Below the pieces are notes generated by a model. That model saw nothing but the letters and a program-made list of their open reading frames with translations. It was not told the origin of the DNA and did not search any database. From contig JANQSO010000004.1 in the NCBI GenBank assembly GCA_028284005.1, forward strand, positions 186,001 to 250,000: a DNA stretch of 64,000 bases. Reading direction: 5' to 3'. The first letter of the stretch is position 1; each line of letters starts with the position of its first letter. The position numbers were made by a program, and so were the translations under genes. This document shows, piece by piece, positions 16,073 through 23,371 of the stretch. Source of the DNA: Flavobacteriaceae bacterium (lineage in GTDB: Bacteria; Bacteroidota; Bacteroidia; Flavobacteriales; Flavobacteriaceae).

Positions 16073-16106
16073 GTTCTTATTACAGTTGGGGCTAATAATA
16101 AAGAAC
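16073..16106. other. Hairpin 4: imperfect stem with a GGGGC loop
   Basis: GTTCTTATTA (16073-16082) pairs imperfectly with TAATAATAAAGAAC (16093-16106). The loop CAGTTGGGGC has the same TTGGGGC core as loops 1 and 2. Its GGGGCT can also pair with AGCCCC in hairpin 3, so hairpins 3 and 4 could form a pseudoknot. Confidence 0.5.
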
Positions 16107-16198
16107 ATATACATAAGAAGTATGGGATAAAAGTAATAAAAAAATTCCTACAAAAAAATTATTTTTACACTTAATCAGTAAAAAGTGTATTTCGTCGA

Positions 16199-16206
16199 TA
16201 TTTTTG
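16199..16206 (+). promoter_or_regulatory. -7 promoter element of the sigma-factor operon
   Basis: TATTTTTG matches TAnnTTTG, with an implied leader of about 80 nt before the GTG at 16295. A second, looser candidate (TACCTTCA at 16273) lies nearer the start. Confidence 0.45.
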
Positions 16207-16294
16207 CAGATTTTTAAAAAATAAAATTGAAAAAAACACCACACATTAAACCTTTTCAATTTAAATTAGTCATACCTTCAAATAAAATAAATTA

Positions 16295-16846
16295 GTGGTT
16301 GAAGAAAAGTCTTTAGTAAGCGCATTACAATCGCAACAACACAAGGAAGCTGCTTTTAGAGAGCTGGTATCTCTTTACAAGGAACGCCTGTATTGGCATA
16401 TCCGTAAAATAGTATTGGACCACGATGATACAGACGATGTATTGCAGAATGTTTTTATTAAGATCTTCAAAAATATCGATACATTTAAAGGAGATAGTAA
16501 ATTATATACCTGGATGTACCGTATTGCAACCAACGAAGCCATTACTTTTATCAATAAAAAAGCAAAAAGAGCTAATATCTCATCGGAAGAAGTAAAAGAG
16601 AATTTAATTTCGGGCTTAGAAAGTGATGTCTACTTTGAAGGGAGTGCCATCCAGTTACAGTTACAAAAGGCGATTGCCACCCTTCCGGGGAAACAGCAAT
16701 TAATTTTTAATATGAAATATTTTGATGATATTACCTACGAAGATCTCTCAAAGATCCTTGAAACTTCAGTAGGCGGCTTAAAAAGTAGTTACCATATCGC
16801 TGTTAAAAAGATCACAGCCTATTTAAAAAACAATGAAACCTTTTAA
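16295..16846 (+). CDS. RNA polymerase ECF-type sigma-70 family factor
   Basis: Alternative sigma subunit that directs RNA polymerase to an envelope- or stress-type regulon. The 183-residue product has region 2 (FRELVSLYKERLYWHIRKIV, DDTDDVLQNVFIKIFKNID, FKGDSKLYTWMYRIATNEAI) and region 4 (LPGKQQLIFNMKYFDDITYE, DLSKILETSVGGLKSSYHIA). There is no region 1.1 or 3, as expected for ECF factors. It starts with GTG at 16295, because no ATG precedes region 2. The next gene follows after 24 bp and encodes a single-span membrane protein likely to be its anti-sigma factor. Confidence 0.93.
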   Translation: MVEEKSLVSALQSQQHKEAAFRELVSLYKERLYWHIRKIVLDHDDTDDVLQNVFIKIFKNIDTFKGDSKLYTWMYRIATNEAITFINKKAKRANISSEEVKENLISGLESDVYFEGSAIQLQLQKAIATLPGKQQLIFNMKYFDDITYEDLSKILETSVGGLKSSYHIAVKKITAYLKNNETF

Positions 16847-16870
16847 ACAATTTAAAGTCAAAAGACTAAA

Positions 16871-17377
16871 ATGAAAAAAGAAGAAAAAAAATATGAACAT
16901 GGTTTTACCACTCCGGATAACTACTTTGAAAGTTTTGAAGAGCACTTATCTGTAAAGCTAAGTAGTGATTCTCTTCCAGAGAAGGCAGGTTTTAAGGTTC
17001 CGGATGATTATTTTGAGCAATTGGAAGAAAGCATAATACAGCGCGTAGAAGCTTCAGATGAAGAGCCCAAAGTAAGAAGCCTGTTTACTACCAGGTATTT
17101 TACTTATGCAGCTGCAATTGCAGCCAGTGTGGTGTTAATTGTTTCTATTGTAAACAGTAGTAGCTCTCCTGTTGGGAGTATGGATGATATAGAGATCACT
17201 TCTATTTCAGAATATATAGACGATGGGAATATAGATATTGACACCTATGATGTGGTTGCTCTTTTACAAGAAGATGAAATAGTAACAATGGATGTGGAAA
17301 ACCAATTTTTTTCTGAAGAATCCCTTGAAGAATACCTTTTGGAAACCTTAGATGAATCAACATTATTAATAGAATAA
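16871..17377 (+). CDS. Single-span membrane protein, putative anti-sigma factor
   Basis: The 168-residue product has a cytosolic N-terminus, one membrane helix (about residues 76-94, YFTYAAAIAASVVLIVSIV) and an acidic periplasmic part (about 100-168). The N-terminus contains a duplicated motif: GFTTPDNYFESFEEHL at residues 11-26 and GFKVPDDYFEQLEESI at 40-55. Its place directly behind an ECF sigma gene and its topology match anti-sigma factors, but no zinc-binding anti-sigma motif (HxxxCxxC) is present. The repeated motif is the best candidate for sigma binding. The function is inferred from context only. Confidence 0.75.
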   Translation: MKKEEKKYEHGFTTPDNYFESFEEHLSVKLSSDSLPEKAGFKVPDDYFEQLEESIIQRVEASDEEPKVRSLFTTRYFTYAAAIAASVVLIVSIVNSSSSPVGSMDDIEITSISEYIDDGNIDIDTYDVVALLQEDEIVTMDVENQFFSEESLEEYLLETLDESTLLIE

Positions 17378-17379
17378 AG

Positions 17380-17820
17380 ATGAAAAAATTACTCTTACTG
17401 GTCTTTTTTATTAGCGCTACTGTTGTTGCGCAGAAAGGAGAGAGACATGAAAAAATAAAAGCGTTAAAAATAGCGCACTTAACTGAAGCTTTGGACCTGT
17501 CCGGTGCTGAAGCTGAAGAATTTTGGCCTATCTATAATGCACACGAAGAGAAGATGCATCTATTGAGGAAATCGGAACGGGAAGATATCCACAGGCTATT
17601 TAAAAATGGAGGCATAGACGCATTGAGCGATACCGAAGCAAATAAACTCATAGATAAATTTATAGATATAAAGAGCAAAATGGTAGCATATGAGACTGCT
17701 TTAATAGAAGATCTGCGAAAAGTACTTCCTCCTAAAAAGATCATCAAGCTTAAAAAAGCTGAGGAGGACTTTAAAAGGCAGTTACTTAAGCAAATTCGCC
17801 AAAAGCGTGGAAAAAGGTAA
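17380..17820 (+). CDS. Periplasmic Spy/CpxP-like helical protein
   Basis: The 146-residue product starts with a signal peptide (MKKLLLLVFFISATVVAQ) and is then almost wholly helical and highly charged. LTEALDLSGAEAEEFWPIYN resembles the LTxxQ-type segment of Spy/CpxP proteins, which form cradle-shaped dimers that bind unfolded periplasmic proteins or sense metals. A long C-terminal helix (LRKVLPPKKIIKLKKAEEDF onward) ends in KRGKR. It starts 2 bp after the putative anti-sigma stop, so sigma, anti-sigma and this protein form one operon, and it may be the stress sensor or effector. Confidence 0.8.
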   Translation: MKKLLLLVFFISATVVAQKGERHEKIKALKIAHLTEALDLSGAEAEEFWPIYNAHEEKMHLLRKSEREDIHRLFKNGGIDALSDTEANKLIDKFIDIKSKMVAYETALIEDLRKVLPPKKIIKLKKAEEDFKRQLLKQIRQKRGKR

Positions 17821-17874
17821 AGGTTGGTTTTTTTTAATAAGTTGCTAGTTTTAAAGAAGAACGGCAATTCAAAG

Positions 17875-17899
17875 AAAAGGAGTTTAAAAAGCTCCTTTT
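17875..17899. terminator. Bidirectional terminator after the sigma operon
   Basis: An 8-bp stem AAAAGGAG (17875-17882) with CTCCTTTT (17892-17899), followed by more T on the plus strand. It is placed between the convergent Spy-like and BNR lipoprotein genes. Confidence 0.75.
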
Positions 17900-17900
17900 T

Positions 17901-18962
17901 TTATTCGCTAAATATCACCTTAGATATTTTATGTTGTCCGCTCGCGAAAGCTAAGGTATCGTTCACAAACTCAATAGCATAAAAACCTTCTTCGGAAAGC
18001 TCTGTCCAGCTTTCACCCTGATCGTTACTGTATGAAATTCCCGGTGACCCAACAGCAACAATACCTTTTCCGTTTGTATTAGGTACAAATCGTACCGAAG
18101 AACGATATCCCGGACCTGTTCCATTACTCAATAAATTCCATGTCTTTCCTCCGTCTTTCGTAATAGCCTTATTACCTTCATTAAAATCTTTATGCTCCCA
18201 ATCACCGCCAAAGATAACCCCTACAGATTCATTGAAAAAATCAACACTATAGATCCCGGTCATAGCCTTTCCCTGGATAATCGGGGTGTTGAAGACTTCC
18301 CATGTAGCACCTTTATCCGAAGAATGGAATACACGTGCCCTTTTCCCGCCGGATACGATCCAAACATGATCATTGTATAAAGCAATATTAGAATTACTCG
18401 CTGCAAAGGCCGCTTCTCCTTTTTCAGTTTTTGGGAGTATCTCGCAGGACAATTTTTTCCAGGTATTTCCGCCATCTTTTGTAATGATCACAGACAAGCA
18501 ATCCTCTGTCGGGTCTCCCATTGCAATACCTACTTTTTCATTCCAAAAAGCCATAGCATCATAAAAGACCGTTTCACCTTCTTCTACATACACCTCCTCA
18601 ATTTGAGTAGCTTCGGAACCATCAAAGCCAATTTTATACAAAACACCCGGATTTGCCACACTCAATACAAAAACCGAATTTTTAGTAGCGGCAATAGCTC
18701 TGAAGTGTAATAAAGAATCGTTATATTTTATGGTTGCCAGTTTTGGAGTCGTACCGTCGATAAACCCTACTCTACCGGCATTAGCCGCAAACCATACTTT
18801 ATTTTCAGCAATAGGTGCAATAGCCCTAATGCTTAGGCTATCAGTAAATACACGCTCTATTTTAACAGTTGTAAATTCTTTTGCAGAATTATTTCCACAA
18901 GAAAATAAAAGAGTTGTAACAAATAAAAAGAAGAAGGTTCGCATCTTAAAAAATTTTGTCAA
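17901..18962 (-). CDS. BNR/Asp-box beta-propeller lipoprotein (Ycf48-like)
   Basis: The 353-residue product has a lipoprotein signal (MRTFFFLFVTTLLFSCGN) with the Cys of the lipobox, so it is membrane-anchored outside the cytosol. Asp-box hairpins SxDxGxTW recur: DGGNTWKKL, DKGATWEVF, DGGKTWNLL and DQGESWTEL. These mark a sialidase-like or Ycf48-type propeller of about six to seven blades. Relatives are often labelled oxidoreductase, but no cofactor motif is seen, so a binding or scaffold role is as likely. An alternative start six codons later (18944) fits the signal peptide better. Divergent from the rRNA methyltransferase gene. Confidence 0.85.
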   Translation of the reverse strand: MTKFFKMRTFFFLFVTTLLFSCGNNSAKEFTTVKIERVFTDSLSIRAIAPIAENKVWFAANAGRVGFIDGTTPKLATIKYNDSLLHFRAIAATKNSVFVLSVANPGVLYKIGFDGSEATQIEEVYVEEGETVFYDAMAFWNEKVGIAMGDPTEDCLSVIITKDGGNTWKKLSCEILPKTEKGEAAFAASNSNIALYNDHVWIVSGGKRARVFHSSDKGATWEVFNTPIIQGKAMTGIYSVDFFNESVGVIFGGDWEHKDFNEGNKAITKDGGKTWNLLSNGTGPGYRSSVRFVPNTNGKGIVAVGSPGISYSNDQGESWTELSEEGFYAIEFVNDTLAFASGQHKISKVIFSE

Positions 18963-18993
18963 AAGTAATCAAAACTATTCATTGTGATTGTAA

Positions 18994-19001
18994 TACCTTT
19001 G
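18994..19001 (+). promoter_or_regulatory. -7 promoter element of the RsmB-like gene
   Basis: TACCTTTG matches TAnnTTTG, 21 bp upstream of the ATG at 19022. It rules out the upstream TTG (18956) as the start. Confidence 0.6.
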
Positions 19002-19021
19002 CAGACCAATTCAATAGACAG

Positions 19022-20236
19022 ATGAAACTACATCGCAATTTAGTGTTTGCAACCATAGACTCACTTCACATGATCTTTAATGAAAAGAAGCCTGCTGATA
19101 AAGTACTTAAAAAAACTTTAAAGCGGGACAAACGGTGGGGAGTTCGCGATCGTGGTTTTATTGCTGAAACTACTTACGATATAGTACGCTGGAAACGGTT
19201 ATATGCAGAAATTGCCGAAGTAAAAGAACCCTTCGACCGCCCAAATTTGTTCAGATTATTCTCTGTATGGGCTACCCTTAAAGGAATTAAATTACCGGAT
19301 TGGAAACAATTGGAAGATACTCCTGTCCGCCGTATAAAAGGAAAGTTCGACGAGCTTTCAAAAATTAGAAAGTTTCGCGAATCTATTCCGGATTGGCTCG
19401 ATGAATTGGGTGAAAAGGAATTAGATGAAAAATGGGATCGGGAGATCAATGCATTAAATCAATTGGCCGATGTCGTTCTACGGGTAAATCCATTGAAAGC
19501 CACACTGAAAGAGGTACAAAACGAATTGTCTGACCTCGGAATTGAGACCGAATCCATCAAAGGAGTGCCTCATGCCTTAAAACTAAAAGAGCGTGCAAAT
19601 GTATTTACTTCTGAAGCATTTAAAAAAGGATGGTTTGAAGTACAGGATGCATCTTCACAGCTGGTTGCACAAATGCTGGACCCAAAACCCGGAATGAGAG
19701 TAATAGATGCCTGTGCAGGAGCCGGCGGGAAAAGTTTGCATATAGCATCACTAATGGAGAACAAGGGGCAGGTGATCGCATTGGATATTTATGAAAATAA
19801 ATTAATTGAGTTAAAGCGCAGGGCTAAACGCAACGGAATTCACAATATTGAGACCCGTTTGATCGACTCTACTAAAGTGATCAAGAAACTGATTGAAAAA
19901 GGAGATAAGGTCTTAATTGACGCTCCCTGTTCCGGTTTAGGAGTTTTGAAACGCAACCCGGACACAAAATGGAAAACAAGCCCGGACTTTCTCGAAAAAG
20001 TGAAGAAAACACAAGCTGAATTGTTGGATTCTTATTCGCGGATGGTAAAGCCCGGTGGACAATTGGTGTATGCAACCTGTTCTATACTGCCTTCAGAAAA
20101 CGACAAACAGGTAAAGGCATTTTTAAAACGTGATTCCGGAAGAGGTTTTAGCCTTTTAAAAGACAAAAAAGTATGGGCGAGTGAATCTGGTTTTGACGGA
20201 TTCTATATGGCTTTGCTTGAAAAAGAGAAAGCATAA
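19022..20236 (+). CDS. RsmB/NOP-family 16S rRNA m5C methyltransferase
   Basis: SAM-dependent RNA cytosine-5 methyltransferase, likely acting on 16S rRNA. The 404-residue product has an N-terminal NusB-like helical part (MKLHRNLVFATIDSLHMIFN) and a linking domain. The Rossmann methyltransferase core follows: VIDACAGAGGKSLHIASLME (SAM site), ALDIYENKLIELKRRAKRNG, LIDAPCSGLGVLKRNPDTKW (motif IV Cys) and VYATCSILPSEN (motif VI catalytic Cys). The ATG at 19022 was chosen because the promoter lies upstream of it. A perfect hairpin terminator follows the stop. Confidence 0.92.
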   Translation: MKLHRNLVFATIDSLHMIFNEKKPADKVLKKTLKRDKRWGVRDRGFIAETTYDIVRWKRLYAEIAEVKEPFDRPNLFRLFSVWATLKGIKLPDWKQLEDTPVRRIKGKFDELSKIRKFRESIPDWLDELGEKELDEKWDREINALNQLADVVLRVNPLKATLKEVQNELSDLGIETESIKGVPHALKLKERANVFTSEAFKKGWFEVQDASSQLVAQMLDPKPGMRVIDACAGAGGKSLHIASLMENKGQVIALDIYENKLIELKRRAKRNGIHNIETRLIDSTKVIKKLIEKGDKVLIDAPCSGLGVLKRNPDTKWKTSPDFLEKVKKTQAELLDSYSRMVKPGGQLVYATCSILPSENDKQVKAFLKRDSGRGFSLLKDKKVWASESGFDGFYMALLEKEKA

Positions 20237-20237
20237 A

Positions 20238-20263
20238 AAAGGCGGATGATCATCCGCCCTTTT
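20238..20263. terminator. Bidirectional terminator between RsmB-like and GEVED genes
   Basis: A palindromic 18-bp stem GGCGGATGATCATCCGCC (20241-20258), with A tract on the left and T5 on the right. It serves the two convergent genes. Confidence 0.9.
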
Positions 20264-20283
20264 TCAGAATTTATATCACTGAA

Positions 20284-23202
20284 TTATTTAACTATAATTC
20301 TTCCTGTCTTAAAACTTTTAGTGGTTTGTCCACCTATTTTTAACAGATATACTCCACTGGCAGCTTCAGACATATTTAGTCGCACCTTAAAAGAATCCTC
20401 ATCTTTATCTAATAACTTAACTCCAAGTTGTTGGCCTAACATATTGTATACACCTGCATATACTCTTCCATCATAATCAGATATCAAAGAAACTTCAAAA
20501 AGATTTTCACCAATAGTAGTGATCACCAATTCAGAATTATTGATAGCATAATCTCCTACTCCCAAAACACCAATATTAGCGGTATAATCTTCTGTTTCTC
20601 CATACTGAGTTAATTCACAAGGATCGTCCGGAACAGGTGCCTGCCAATTACTTTTTGCACGCATTCTATGAGGCCCGCTAGCAGCTCCCGGAGGAACAAC
20701 CAAATCAAATGTTTCGGTATAAGTACCGGCCGCCTGGCCAGGTGCAATTACGTAATCGGTGACTACTTTTTCATCATTAGTAAATGTGAAATCATCATTA
20801 AAATCGATCCAAACGGTTATATATTGATCGCCATATTCTGTGGTAACCGTAAGATCATATGTAGTACCTGGAGCCAGGTTAGCTATCTGACTGGTAAAAT
20901 CTCCATATCCTTCGCAGGCAGATGGATTGTTAATATCTGCAACAGCAAACAATCGGAAACCGTCTCCTGCCGAACAATCGAGATTAGGTTGACACAATAC
21001 ATTTTCAACTACAGCAGTAGTTTCATCATTAGTTGTATCACCATCAGCTGCCAAAGAAGTGGAAACACTCAAGTTATAAGTTCCTAAAGCTGAAAAATCT
21101 GCAGTTTGTGTAAAGTCATAATTAACCTCTTCTTCAGAATCAATTGGGCCGGCAAAAGTTTCAACCACAGGAGTACCGCCATCAATAACGTATTGTACAT
21201 CAAAGTTAGATTGTGTTACAGCTCCAAAGTTCTTAATTGTTACGGAGATTGTTTCTGTCCCCAAACCTGTACCGCTTACAGGTGCGGTAATTTCCAATGC
21301 TCCCACATCATCAGCCAATAAATGTGTGATGTCTTTAGTGTATGGATCATTGTCTACAAACTGATCTCCCACCAAACTAGTTTTGGCTTCTATTGAATAG
21401 GTTTGCCCGGAAGTTGACAGATCAACTGTTTGAGTAAACGTATAGGTAGCAGTTGAATTGGCAGCAATAGTTCCGGCAAATGTTTCGCTTGCCACTAAAT
21501 TACCATCAACTCTTAATTCTACAGGAATATTTGATTGAGGTGCAGTTCCAAAATTACGAATACTAATTTCTACAGTTTCTGCATTCGTTAAAATTCCATT
21601 ACCAGGTTGTGGAATATCATTCACACCAACATCCGCTGCAAAACCGGAGCTAAGGGTAAAAGATGCTACTTGTGTCCTCCAGTCATTATTAGCCGCAAAG
21701 TACTCTGCAGTATGCCAAAAAGTAAAATTGTCAGGATCCATGGTTAGATGCGAATAATCTCCAAACCTGTTTGAGAATGTTTGTACTCCAACACCATCTA
21801 CTATGGTCGTTTCGGCTACTGTCATTTGTCCCAAAGGATCTCCATCATACCTACCTGTATATCTAATACCGGCTGGTAGTGTTCCACTGGCAATATTAAA
21901 TCCTAATCCAATATTCCCTGCTGCGTCTATTGCCGCACTTCCCATAAATCGGCTATGGCCGTCGGCAGGAGCATAGGTACCTTCCTGATGAATCGCCCAG
22001 GGGTTTACACCATCATTACGCAATTCTATCCATCGAACTCCGGAAGTATCATTACCGTCAACATCTGTATTAAATGTAATGATCCAGGAATTATGTGTCC
22101 CAAAACTTCTATAATTGGTAGCATAAGAAATTACTCCGCCAATCATATCGATCTTCTGACCTGTCCCGGGTTGTTCAACATCTCCTGTTCCAAATGGAGC
22201 AAAAACCGCGTCAAATGGATCCGTAGGAATTTCCAGGGCAGCAGAAATAGTTGAATTACCAATAGTGGCCCAATCCATTTCAATTTCCCATATCTTTAAA
22301 TGATCAAAACCAACACCTGCCCATCCGTCATCTTGCATATACACTACATATCCCGGTACATCTGCCGGAAAAGAGGTTCCCAAAAGATTTGCAGGTTCCG
22401 GGCTGTATACCGTATTTGGGTTTTGTACGGATCCCGGTAACGGAAATCCCGCTATTTGCGGATTTGCTCCACCCGCCAGCATTACATCTCTTTCCATTAC
22501 ATATACCAATTCATCATTTCCTCCTATTTTATTAGCTGTCAAATAATATCCGTCATGCCATATACTATAGTGCGGATAATCCGGGAAACCGTCCAGTGAA
22601 AATTGATATACATTATAGGCTCCGGTTGGATCGTTCGTTTCAGAAACACCTATTGCCAGTGAGTTAGCTAAAGAACCAAACTGACTTACGATAAAACGAT
22701 CTGCCAATTGATCATATAATACTATCGGATCCCCGGAATTGGTACCAATACCCAAAAAGGTCCCTAGTGCAGTAGGGCCGGCTAATAAGTTTCCTGTCTT
22801 ATCAAATATATTTACAATAGAATTGACAGAATGTACATAATGATTCGGGCCTGCGGCCCCGGTCGGGTCAGGAGGAGTTAAACCTGTATCTTCAGCTCCA
22901 ACAAAGTTCTGTTCAATTGGCATGGTTTTAATACCTCCCACATTCAATTGTGCATTTGGATCTTTGCCAATTGGCAAAGCATCTTCATTCACCTTTGCAT
23001 TATACCGGGATCTGTTAGGGACTATCCGGATCTCTTTAATATTCGTATTGGTATTTTCTTCTACAGTAGGATAATCTCGTAAAGGCATGGTCTTACCAAT
23101 AAAAGTTCCTACGATCACATCTGTTGGCGGAGATGATTCCTGGGCAAAGAGCCCTCCGCTAAAAATAAGCACCAAGGCCAATAATAGGTTTTTCAATTTC
23201 AT
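20284..23202 (-). CDS. T9SS-secreted protein with CARDB and GEVED domains
   Basis: The 972-residue product starts with a signal peptide (MKLKNLLLALVLIFSGGLFA) at the ATG at 23202; the longer upstream frame adds nothing plausible. A propeller-like N-terminal half (about 90-530) includes NYVHSVNSIVNIFDKTGNL. Two CARDB-type Ig domains follow (DVGVNDIPQPGNG... and DVGALEITAPVSGTG...), then a GEVED domain (QYGETEDYTANIG), and a type A T9SS sorting domain of about 80 residues ending GVYLLKIGGQTTKSFKTGRI. It should be exported by the Sec and type IX systems and attached to or released from the cell surface. A surface or adhesive role is inferred; no catalytic residues are apparent. Confidence 0.9.
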   Translation of the reverse strand: MKLKNLLLALVLIFSGGLFAQESSPPTDVIVGTFIGKTMPLRDYPTVEENTNTNIKEIRIVPNRSRYNAKVNEDALPIGKDPNAQLNVGGIKTMPIEQNFVGAEDTGLTPPDPTGAAGPNHYVHSVNSIVNIFDKTGNLLAGPTALGTFLGIGTNSGDPIVLYDQLADRFIVSQFGSLANSLAIGVSETNDPTGAYNVYQFSLDGFPDYPHYSIWHDGYYLTANKIGGNDELVYVMERDVMLAGGANPQIAGFPLPGSVQNPNTVYSPEPANLLGTSFPADVPGYVVYMQDDGWAGVGFDHLKIWEIEMDWATIGNSTISAALEIPTDPFDAVFAPFGTGDVEQPGTGQKIDMIGGVISYATNYRSFGTHNSWIITFNTDVDGNDTSGVRWIELRNDGVNPWAIHQEGTYAPADGHSRFMGSAAIDAAGNIGLGFNIASGTLPAGIRYTGRYDGDPLGQMTVAETTIVDGVGVQTFSNRFGDYSHLTMDPDNFTFWHTAEYFAANNDWRTQVASFTLSSGFAADVGVNDIPQPGNGILTNAETVEISIRNFGTAPQSNIPVELRVDGNLVASETFAGTIAANSTATYTFTQTVDLSTSGQTYSIEAKTSLVGDQFVDNDPYTKDITHLLADDVGALEITAPVSGTGLGTETISVTIKNFGAVTQSNFDVQYVIDGGTPVVETFAGPIDSEEEVNYDFTQTADFSALGTYNLSVSTSLAADGDTTNDETTAVVENVLCQPNLDCSAGDGFRLFAVADINNPSACEGYGDFTSQIANLAPGTTYDLTVTTEYGDQYITVWIDFNDDFTFTNDEKVVTDYVIAPGQAAGTYTETFDLVVPPGAASGPHRMRAKSNWQAPVPDDPCELTQYGETEDYTANIGVLGVGDYAINNSELVITTIGENLFEVSLISDYDGRVYAGVYNMLGQQLGVKLLDKDEDSFKVRLNMSEAASGVYLLKIGGQTTKSFKTGRIIVK

Positions 23203-23310
23203 AGTTAAATGTTTAGGGTTAATAAACATGCAATATACCTTATATTTTTGGTTCCAAAAACCCACTAAATCAATAGAGTATGTATCATAAAAATCAGACG
23301 CCTTTAGCGC

Positions 23311-23339
23311 TTGAATTGTTTCAAAATTAATTACCTTTG
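23311..23339 (+). promoter_or_regulatory. Promoter of purL
   Basis: A -7 box TACCTTTG at 23332-23339 and a TTG at 23311-23313 spaced 18 bp upstream, close to the Bacteroidota -33/-7 arrangement. The ATG follows at 23372. Confidence 0.6.
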
Positions 23340-23371
23340 TGCTTTAAAAGATTCACTCAAACTCTACAAGG

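Larger units (their letters stand above)
15801..16294. other. 494-bp spacer with a hairpin array (possible structured RNA)
   Basis: No credible ORF is present. The left half holds four successive hairpins (15808-15832, 15842-15868, 16038-16067, 16073-16106) described separately. The middle (about 15870-16037) is A/T-rich with no obvious structure. The right part carries a -7 box at 16199-16206 and a long leader to the sigma-factor gene. The first hairpin can serve as the terminator of the exporter gene; the others have no assigned role. Confidence 0.7.

Noticed and set aside
18956..19021. TTG start for the RsmB-like gene
   Set aside because: The promoter box TACCTTTG (18994-19001) lies downstream of it; the ATG at 19022 matches the family N-terminus.
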